Source of the DNA: Stappia sp. WLB 29
GTDB lineage: Bacteria; Pseudomonadota; Alphaproteobacteria; Rhizobiales; Stappiaceae
DNA: 64,000 nucleotides
Direction of reading: 5' to 3'
NCBI RefSeq assembly: GCF_023507705.1
Contig: NZ_JALBGD010000001.1
Span: forward strand, 663,212 to 727,211
Position numbers and translations under genes: made by a program. The notes under the pieces were generated by a model. That model ran no database searches and had not been told where the DNA came from. It saw only the letters and a list, made by a program, of their open reading frames with translations. Shown here piece after piece: positions 59,477-64,000 of this stretch (position 1 is its first letter; the number at the start of each line of letters is the position of its first letter).

Positions 59477-59889
59477 CCGCGCTCGCCGCCGGCCACCGCT
59501 TCGCCGACACGCCGCTCGCGATCCTCGGGCCGGACGACGTTGCCGCCTATGCCGAGGCCTCCGGCGACCACAACCCGATCCACCTGGACGAGCAGGCCGC
59601 CCGGGCGGCCGGCCTGCCCGGCACCATCGTCCACGGCATGCTGATCATGGGCCGGCTGGAAGGCGCGATCCGCAGCTGGCTGCCGCAGGCCCGCCTCGCG
59701 CGCCTTTCCACCCGCTTCGTCAAGCCGCTGGCGGTGGGCGACGGCATCGTCATCGGCGGGCGCATCGTCCGGCTCCGGCCGCAGGAGGACGGCGGCAGCG
59801 AACTTCTGCTGCGGCTGACCGTCGCCAACGGCGCCGGGACGATGATCTGCGTCGGCGAGGCGGCGCTGCATCTGGACGCGGAGGCGTGA
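59473..59889 (+). CDS. MaoC-type (HadB-like) 3-hydroxyacyl dehydratase
   Basis: A 138-residue hot-dog hydratase/dehydratase with the hydratase 2 motif YAEASGDHNPIHLDEQAA; Asp32 and His37 are the catalytic pair. Downstream FVKPLAVGDGI is the conserved loop. With the non-catalytic partner just upstream it resembles split HadA-HadB dehydratases that act on 3-hydroxyacyl-ACP. The gene ends five bases before the next start. The four genes supply ACP, condensation and dehydration, but no ketoreductase or enoyl reductase is in the operon. Confidence 0.88.
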   Translation: MTALAAGHRFADTPLAILGPDDVAAYAEASGDHNPIHLDEQAARAAGLPGTIVHGMLIMGRLEGAIRSWLPQARLARLSTRFVKPLAVGDGIVIGGRIVRLRPQEDGGSELLLRLTVANGAGTMICVGEAALHLDAEA

Positions 59890-59893
59890 GACA

Positions 59894-60442
59894 ATGCCCA
59901 TCGCCATCACGCTGACCGTCGACGAGGACGGTGCGGGCGCGGTCCGCGAAATGTGGACGCGGCTCGCCGAGGCCGGGCTGGAGAGCACCGCCCGCAACTT
60001 CGCCTATCGCCCGCATGTGACGCTGGCCGTGCTGAACGAGGACGAGGCGGGCGGCCGCGTCGAGGATTTCGCCCGTGAGGCGGCCCGGCAAATCGGCGCA
60101 CGCACCGCGGCGCTGCGCCTGACGCTGGCGAGCCTTGCGGTGTTTCCCGGGCAGCCGGCCGTGCTCTTCGCTGCGCCGAAGCCGACGCGGGCGCTGCTCG
60201 ACCTGCAGGCCGCCCTGTGCGAGCGGGCCGAGGCCGAGGGCCTGGGCGCGCTACAGAACCCGCATACGCGGGCCGAGGCCTTCGTGCCGCATGTGACGCT
60301 GTGCGAGGCTGTCGAGGATATCGGCGCGGCCTTCGACGCGCTTTCCGGGACCGAATGGCCGGTGCGCCTTCGCCTGTCGTCGCTGGATGTGGTGCGGTTT
60401 CACCCGGCCACGGTGCTGGAGAGCGTCCCGCTGACCGGATGA
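59894..60442 (+). CDS. 2'-5' RNA ligase / 2H phosphoesterase family protein
   Basis: A 182-residue 2H phosphoesterase. The two H-x-T motifs are HVTLAV (His41) and HVTLCE (His133), the two halves of the active site that hydrolyses cyclic or 2'-5' phosphodiesters. Family members act on RNA ends, ADP-ribose 1,2-cyclic phosphate or nucleotide cofactors; the exact substrate is open. It starts four bases after the MaoC stop, so it may be in the acyl cassette operon by read-through. It is convergent with the DUF2478 gene. Confidence 0.85.
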   Translation: MPIAITLTVDEDGAGAVREMWTRLAEAGLESTARNFAYRPHVTLAVLNEDEAGGRVEDFAREAARQIGARTAALRLTLASLAVFPGQPAVLFAAPKPTRALLDLQAALCERAEAEGLGALQNPHTRAEAFVPHVTLCEAVEDIGAAFDALSGTEWPVRLRLSSLDVVRFHPATVLESVPLTG

Positions 60443-60445
60443 GCC

Positions 60446-60967
60446 TTACGCGTTCTCGGGAACGGCGGCGAGCGCGGCCTCGGCCCAGCCGGCGATCGCC
60501 TCGACTTCGGCGGGAAGCCGCGTCGCCATGTCGCCGCAGAACTCCAGGAAAGCCGGCAGGTTGAGCCCGTTGACGCCGACGACGACCGTCATGTCGGCGG
60601 CCAGGGCCTCGGCGATCAGGTCGCGAAAGCCCCTGCCCTCGGCCTCCTGCTTGCCGAACTTGTTGACCATCAGCACGTCGCCTCCGCCGGCGAGCCGGGC
60701 GGCGGTCTCGCCGACCGCCTGCTCCAGCCCCTGCGGGTCGAGGCGGCAGCCGCGCGACTGCGGCCCCAGCGACTGCGAGATGCGGATCAAGGGGCCGTGC
60801 GGCAGCACCTTGACGTCCATGTCGCAGGGCCGGTCGCCCTCGCAGGCGGAATTGATCTGCACGACGCCGAGCACCCGCAGGCCCCGTCCCTCGAGCCGCT
60901 CGGCGACGCGGGCGAGCACGAGGTCCATGTCGCCGCGTCCGGGGGAAGTCGTGTAGGCCAGTTTCAT
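60446..60967 (-). CDS. DUF2478 protein
   Basis: A 173-residue protein with DUF2478 features: LAYTTSPGRGDMD in place of a classic P-loop, an INSACEGDRPCDMDV cysteine-bearing segment, SQSLGPQSRGCRLDP, and LMVNKFGKQEAEGRGFRDLI, the best-preserved signature. DUF2478 genes are often near molybdenum or nitrogenase genes and may be nucleotide-binding, but function is unknown. No molybdenum gene is visible here. The ATG has a weak ribosome site. Confidence 0.78.
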   Translation of the reverse strand: MKLAYTTSPGRGDMDLVLARVAERLEGRGLRVLGVVQINSACEGDRPCDMDVKVLPHGPLIRISQSLGPQSRGCRLDPQGLEQAVGETAARLAGGGDVLMVNKFGKQEAEGRGFRDLIAEALAADMTVVVGVNGLNLPAFLEFCGDMATRLPAEVEAIAGWAEAALAAVPENA

Positions 60968-61108
60968 CGCAGATACCGCTCAACGTCCGCAGGCTGTCGA
61001 TCCGCGATGGCGGCGGATCCCCTTGCAAGCGACAGGTATCGCAGACCTTGGCCGGCCAAGGCAAGCGCACCGGCGCCGCAGCCGGCAGTGGCTCCCTCGC
61101 CTCGTCAT

Positions 61109-61124
61109 TCAACTTTTCGGTTGA
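61109..61124. promoter_or_regulatory. ArsR operator 1, overlapping -35 region
   Basis: The 16-bp dyad TCAACTTTTCGGTTGA. Its right half ends in the GGTTGA of a TTGACT -35 element (61121-61126); a 17-base spacer leads to TTTATT (61144-61149). It is identical in plan to the second copy 40 bp downstream. Confidence 0.7.
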
Positions 61125-61148
61125 CTTATGCCGCCGCGAGGTATTTAT

Positions 61149-61164
61149 TCAACCTCATGGTTGA
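61149..61164. promoter_or_regulatory. ArsR operator 2, spanning the arsR-type start codon
   Basis: The 16-bp dyad TCAACCTCATGGTTGA, matching operator 1 at every arm position (TCAAC-N-T-NNN-GGTTGA). It covers the ATG at 61157, so a bound regulator would block both promoter and start. Exactly 40 bp centre to centre puts both sites on the same DNA face within about a third of a turn. Confidence 0.7.
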
Positions 61165-61525
61165 ACAAGAAACACACCGGCTCGACGCCATCTTCCACGC
61201 CCTCGGCGATGCCACCCGCCGGCGGATGCTCCTGGCCCTCTCCGAGGGCGAACGCAGCGTCAGCCAGCTCGCCGAGCCCTTCGACATGTCGCTGGCGGCG
61301 GCCTCCAAGCACGTCAAGGTGCTGGAAAGGGCCGGCCTGATCCGCCGCGAGGTGCGCTGGCGCACCCATACCTGCCGGCTGGAACCGGGGCCGCTGGCCA
61401 GCGCCCACGACTGGCTCGGCTTCTACGAACGCTTCTGGACCGACCGTCTCGATGTGCTCGACGCCCTGCTGCGCGAGGAAAACGCCAACAGGAACAATGC
61501 CCCCAAGGAAGGAGACAAGACATGA
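61157..61525 (+). CDS. ArsR-family transcriptional regulator
   Basis: A 122-residue winged-helix repressor (SdpR/YdfF-like subgroup). LDAIFHALGDATRRRMLLAL opens the fold, and the recognition helix is SLAAASKHVKVLERAGLIRRE. No metal-binding CxC motif is seen, so it is not arsenic-sensing in the usual way. The start is at 61157, within operator 2, and has no obvious Shine-Dalgarno sequence, consistent with a leaderless or repressed start. Its stop overlaps the SRPBCC gene by ATGA; this pair (ArsR plus AHSA1/SRPBCC) is common and usually a local auto-regulated unit. Confidence 0.9.
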   Translation: MVEQETHRLDAIFHALGDATRRRMLLALSEGERSVSQLAEPFDMSLAAASKHVKVLERAGLIRREVRWRTHTCRLEPGPLASAHDWLGFYERFWTDRLDVLDALLREENANRNNAPKEGDKT

Positions 61526-62052
61526 CCGTGATGGAAACACCCGATGCCCACGGCACGCTGACCGCCCCCGACACGCTGGAGATCCGCCGCGTGCTGCCCG
61601 CCGCGCCCGAGCAGGTCTGGGCCTGGCTCACCGACAGCGAGCTGCGCAGGAAGTGGCTGGCCGCCGGCGAGATGACCCTGGTGCCCGGCGCCGAGTTCGA
61701 GTTCGTCTGGCGCAACGACGAGCTGACCGACCCGCCCGGCAAACGGCCCGAGGGCGCCGACGAGGAACACCGCATGACCTCCCGGGTGATCGCCGCCGAT
61801 CCGCCGCGCAGCTTCTCCATCACCTGGGGCACGGCCAGCAACGTGACCTTCACCCTGGCCCCGCGCGGCGAGGGCACGCTGCTGACCATCGTCCATGCCC
61901 GCCTGCCCGACCGGGCCTCGCTGCTCAGCGTCAGCGCCGGCTGGCATGCCCATCTCGGCGTGCTGGTGGCGCTCATCGAGAACCGCAAGCCCGCTCCCTT
62001 CTGGGACACCTGCGCGCGCCTCAAGCAGGACTACGACCAGCGTCTGCCCTGA
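61522..62052 (+). CDS. SRPBCC/AHSA1-like protein
   Basis: A 176-residue START-like domain. The opening LEIRRVLPAAPEQVWAWLTDSELRRKWLAAG and FSITWGTASNVTFTLAP are typical of the Aha1/SRPBCC fold, which binds hydrophobic ligands. It ends in LKQDYDQRLP. It is the partner of the upstream ArsR regulator. GGAAGGAG precedes the ATG. The last 39 codons and about 115 bases beyond recur, diverged, at 63766 onward. Ligand unknown. Confidence 0.88.
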   Translation: MTVMETPDAHGTLTAPDTLEIRRVLPAAPEQVWAWLTDSELRRKWLAAGEMTLVPGAEFEFVWRNDELTDPPGKRPEGADEEHRMTSRVIAADPPRSFSITWGTASNVTFTLAPRGEGTLLTIVHARLPDRASLLSVSAGWHAHLGVLVALIENRKPAPFWDTCARLKQDYDQRLP

Positions 62053-62076
62053 TCGTGCATGGCTGACGAGAACATC

Positions 62077-62107
62077 CGGCCGGCGGGGCGCGCGCTCCCG
62101 CCGGCCG
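62077..62107 (+). terminator. Strong GC hairpin after SRPBCC gene, copy 1
   Basis: CGGCCGGCGGG (62077-62087) pairs perfectly with 62097-62107. It is followed by CCTTGTTC, not a clean T run, so it may be a partial terminator. The same hairpin occurs at 63911-63941. Confidence 0.55.
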
Positions 62108-62906
62108 CCTTGTTCATACGCGCAGATCTTGACCTTGCGACAACCTGCAATCGGCCGTTCCGAGGCTTGACACCCCCAGAGTTCTCGCGCCCCATCGCCT
62201 TACGGTTGCAGAGGGCCGCAATCATCATGACTTGCGACCGCCCTCTCCTCTTCATCTCATGCTGCTCCAGACGGACACAGCGCTCCTTGGAGAATTATTT
62301 CGCACAGCAGCGTAGGAACGAACCCAATGGGCGTTGGGGTGTTCGACGGAAAATTCTGGGTCGCGGCAGGCAAAGGATCGGTTCCTCGCTTAGGACCGTA
62401 AAATGGCGCTGGTAGCTGAACAACCGCCCCGCTTGCGCCCTGGGACCTCGTCGACGATGCCCATCTACTCCAGATCGGCCGATGCCGCATTGACCGTCGG
62501 CGGGCGAGCCGACGCACGAGGTGACGTCCTTGCTCCATGCCATCACCGATGGATGGCGCTGGCTTGCCTCTCGCGGTTGGTCTTCCTTGATAACAATCGG
62601 CTTTCTGCCCCGCTCCACCATGCTGGAAATTGACTCCGACTTGTTATCGGTCTGCGAGGCATCCGAGGGTTCGCTACAGCTTTAGCTCGGCAACCGATTG
62701 ACCCCGCTCATCTAAGGATTTTCTTGTGCTTGCCGCGTGTCGCCGCGGGAACCCCACGGGACGAATGGTTCCGTCGGCTACAGTGCCACCACCCCCATTC
62801 CCTGACGCAGATCAACTCCGGAAACAGGCCAAGAGAAAGGAGAGCAACTCAGCTTCAAGTCTGCTTGAGGGTATTCTTGGTGAAGTTCCGGACGAGTGTG
62901 GAGAAG

Positions 62907-63104
62907 TTACCAGCAAGCTTGTTCCCGGAGGATGCAGCTCGTGCGCGCAGAACTCAGCAACCCCCGTATTCCATCACAAAAAGCCTCAAGCGGCCCGCGC
63001 AGGTAAAAAAAGGGGAGCCACGCAGGCTCCCTCAGAGAGGAGGAGGTCATTGCATCGGCGCAGATCGGCACGACCAATGCGCCAGCAATCAAGCAATGTC
63101 TCAT
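62907..63104 (-). CDS. Small ORF with strong ribosome site reading through a terminator
   Basis: The minus-strand ATG at 63104 has AAAGGAG at ideal spacing. The 65-residue product starts MRHCLIAGALVVPICADA, signal-like, then the frame crosses the intrinsic terminator at 63005-63031. Either it is a short-lived peptide made only on read-through or chance; the DUF4168 gene just upstream would supply the transcript. Confidence 0.3.
   Translation of the reverse strand: MRHCLIAGALVVPICADAMTSSSLREPAWLPFFYLRGPLEAFCDGIRGLLSSARTSCILREQACW
63005..63031 (-). terminator. Intrinsic terminator downstream of DUF4168 gene
   Basis: On the minus strand GGGAGCC (63031-63025) pairs with GGCTCCC (63019-63013), with a 5-base loop, then C and seven T residues. 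Confidence 0.85.
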
Positions 63105-63145
63105 ATCGCGCTCCTTTCAGTACTTGCTGATCGGAGCAGGGTCCA

Positions 63146-63535
63146 TTAGTCGGTCGCGTTGACGCGGCGCTGCAGGTCTTCGGCGAAAGCCTGGTCGGTC
63201 GCTGCGCGGTTGAAAATAGCGTTGTACTCGTCGATAGTGATCCCTTCGAGGCCATCCACATACTTGGCCATGGCCACCTGCGCCTGCTGCTGCAGCTTCA
63301 AGCGTTCCTGGTTGTCCGAAGTCTGCTCGGCCCGCGACCGGAATTCTTCGCCGATGCTGGTTACCTCGACATAGGCGACAACGAAGGTATCAAGCTTGTC
63401 TTCGCTGAAATCGACGTTCTGTGCGGGCGCAGCTTGGGAAGTCGCATCGGTCTGCTGTGCCGACACGCTTGTCGCTGCAAGGGAAGGCGACAAGGTGACA
63501 GCTGCCGCCAGGGCCAGAATCATACGGGTTTTCAT
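63146..63535 (-). CDS. DUF4168 exported protein
   Basis: A 129-residue protein. Signal peptide MKTRMILALAAAVTLSPSLAA (cleavage near SVSAQ), a short linker, then helices with LDTFVVAYVEVTSIGEEFRSR and ITIDEYNAIFNRAATDQAF, which match DUF4168. These are small periplasmic or extracellular proteins of unknown role. GGAAATCAC precedes the ATG at 63535. Transcription ends at the terminator 115 bases beyond the stop. Confidence 0.82.
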   Translation of the reverse strand: MKTRMILALAAAVTLSPSLAATSVSAQQTDATSQAAPAQNVDFSEDKLDTFVVAYVEVTSIGEEFRSRAEQTSDNQERLKLQQQAQVAMAKYVDGLEGITIDEYNAIFNRAATDQAFAEDLQRRVNATD

Positions 63536-63765
63536 GTGATTTCCTTCGGCTCTTTGAGAACGCACCGCCGATTCCGGTCACGTTCGGTTCTCTCGAGTTG
63601 CCGCTCGGCGCGACAGGCAAAACCTCTTTCAGAACATTGACGAGAATGTGATCCCCTGGGCAAGGCTGGTCGGCTGGCACGAATGGGCTCTCACCGCCGC
63701 ACTGACGTTGCCCCCAAGTTCTATCCAGCCTGACGGAGACTCTGACGGTCCGTTTGACCGATATA
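63536..63765. other. Intergenic region upstream of DUF4168 gene
   Basis: About 230 bases carrying the minus-strand promoter of the DUF4168 gene by position. No other feature seen until the repeated SRPBCC tail begins. Confidence 0.4.
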
Positions 63766-63885
63766 GCCGGCTGGCATGCCCATCTCGGCGTGCTGGTGGC
63801 GCTCATCGAGAACCGCAAGCCCGCTGCTCCCTTCTGGGACACCTGCGCCGCGCTCAAGCAGGACTACGACCAGCGCCTGCCCTGA
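63766..63885 (+). pseudogene. Duplicated, diverged 3' end of an SRPBCC/AHSA1 gene
   Basis: Encodes a near copy of the last 39 residues of the SRPBCC protein (AGWHAHLGVLVALIENRKP to DYDQRLP and the same TGA), with one inserted Ala codon and an Arg-to-Ala change. Nothing upstream of GCCGGCTGG matches, and no start or ribosome site supports a full gene, so it is a truncated copy. Confidence 0.85.
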
Positions 63886-64000
63886 TCGTGCCAGACCGGA
63901 GGACGGCATCCGGCCGGCGGGGCGCGCGCTCCCGCCGGCCGCCTTGTTCGCACAGGCAAAACCTGACGCTACGACAACCTGCAATCGGCCTTCCCGAGAC
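63766..64000 (+). repeat. Direct repeat copy 2 of 61936-62170
   Basis: From GCCGGCTGGCATGCC onward this matches 61936-62170 at an initial offset of 1830 bases, covering the SRPBCC tail, its hairpin (63911-63941) and the segment CGACAACCTGCAATCGGCC, with scattered substitutions and small indels. It reaches the right edge of the window, so its full extent is not visible. Confidence 0.88.

Larger units (their letters stand above)
62053..63145. other. Poorly coding region downstream of SRPBCC gene
   Basis: About 1.1 kb. Only frames of weak composition are visible, lacking ribosome sites and family resemblance, and the GC content looks lower than in the flanking genes. It begins with an imperfect GC hairpin and ends with the terminator of the DUF4168 gene. 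I could not identify a transposase or integrase. It may be decayed inserted DNA. Confidence 0.5.

Noticed and set aside
62295..62621. 108-residue minus-strand frame considered as a transposase fragment
   Set aside because: No DDE, HUH or integrase motif could be found; composition is compatible with chance.
62726..63130. 134-residue plus-strand frame in the poorly coding region
   Set aside because: It runs antisense through an intrinsic terminator and lacks a ribosome site or recognisable domain.

Overview
The window is GC-rich, densely coded DNA from an alphaproteobacterial chromosome. Gene content and order (glnB-glnA, lptF-lptG-lptD-surA-pdxA-rsmA, fabD-fabG-acpP-fabF-mltG-yicC-gmk, rpsF-rpsR-rplI, amiC-mrcA-prfB, aroQ-accB-accC-aat) fit the Hyphomicrobiales. 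A Stappiaceae-type marine genome (Stappia, Roseibium, Pannonibacter) is my best guess, but that is inference from recalled synteny. Nearly everything up to about 57 kb is housekeeping. No tRNA, rRNA, CRISPR array, intact insertion sequence or prophage is visible.

Layout. 0-3.2 kb: end of an nnr gene, a VOC protein, then glnB-glnA behind a sigma-54 promoter. 3.2-6.8 kb: Tat-exported cyclase-family hydrolase, ABC-F ATPase, HAD hydrolase. 6.8-8.7 kb: small accessory patch with a GGDEF remnant and two unrecognised envelope genes. 8.7-11.9 kb: methyltransferase, holC, a 40-residue exported peptide, pepA. 12.3-20.1 kb: LPS export genes, SurA-like chaperone, pdxA and rsmA. 20.2-26.8 kb: fatty acid synthesis and cell-wall genes on the minus strand. 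27.2-30.2 kb: rpsF-rpsR-rplI with a candidate S6:S18 leader motif, then tyrS. 30.3-36.7 kb: AsmA-like giant protein, a Bcp peroxiredoxin without the usual resolving Cys, DUF455 protein, M23 peptidase. 36.8-42.2 kb: amiC, mrcA and prfB with its programmed +1 frameshift. 43.1-45.7 kb: RNase E behind a 0.9 kb leader. 46-57.4 kb: DUF4405 protein, a palindromic repeat element, aminotransferase, M48 protease, ScsC-like disulfide protein, aroQ-accBC-aat, orphan ParA, FAH hydrolase, PlsC and a membrane protein.

The last 6.5 kb is the most distinctive part. At 57.6-59.9 kb an acyl carrier protein, a ketosynthase with complete catalytic residues, a non-catalytic hot-dog subunit and a catalytic MaoC hot-dog subunit lie in one tightly spaced, mostly overlapping operon. 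It looks like a dedicated acyl-chain elongation cassette separate from the housekeeping fab genes at 23-27 kb. It is followed by a 2H phosphoesterase, a DUF2478 protein, and an ArsR/SRPBCC pair with two matching 16-bp operators. After the SRPBCC gene comes about 1.8 kb of poorly coding sequence holding one DUF4168 gene, then a diverged second copy of the SRPBCC 3' end and its downstream hairpin. That arrangement looks like a rearrangement or insertion scar.

Start sites were chosen by Shine-Dalgarno match, family length and overlap with the upstream gene. Functional calls rest on recognisable motifs and family memory; no database search was possible.
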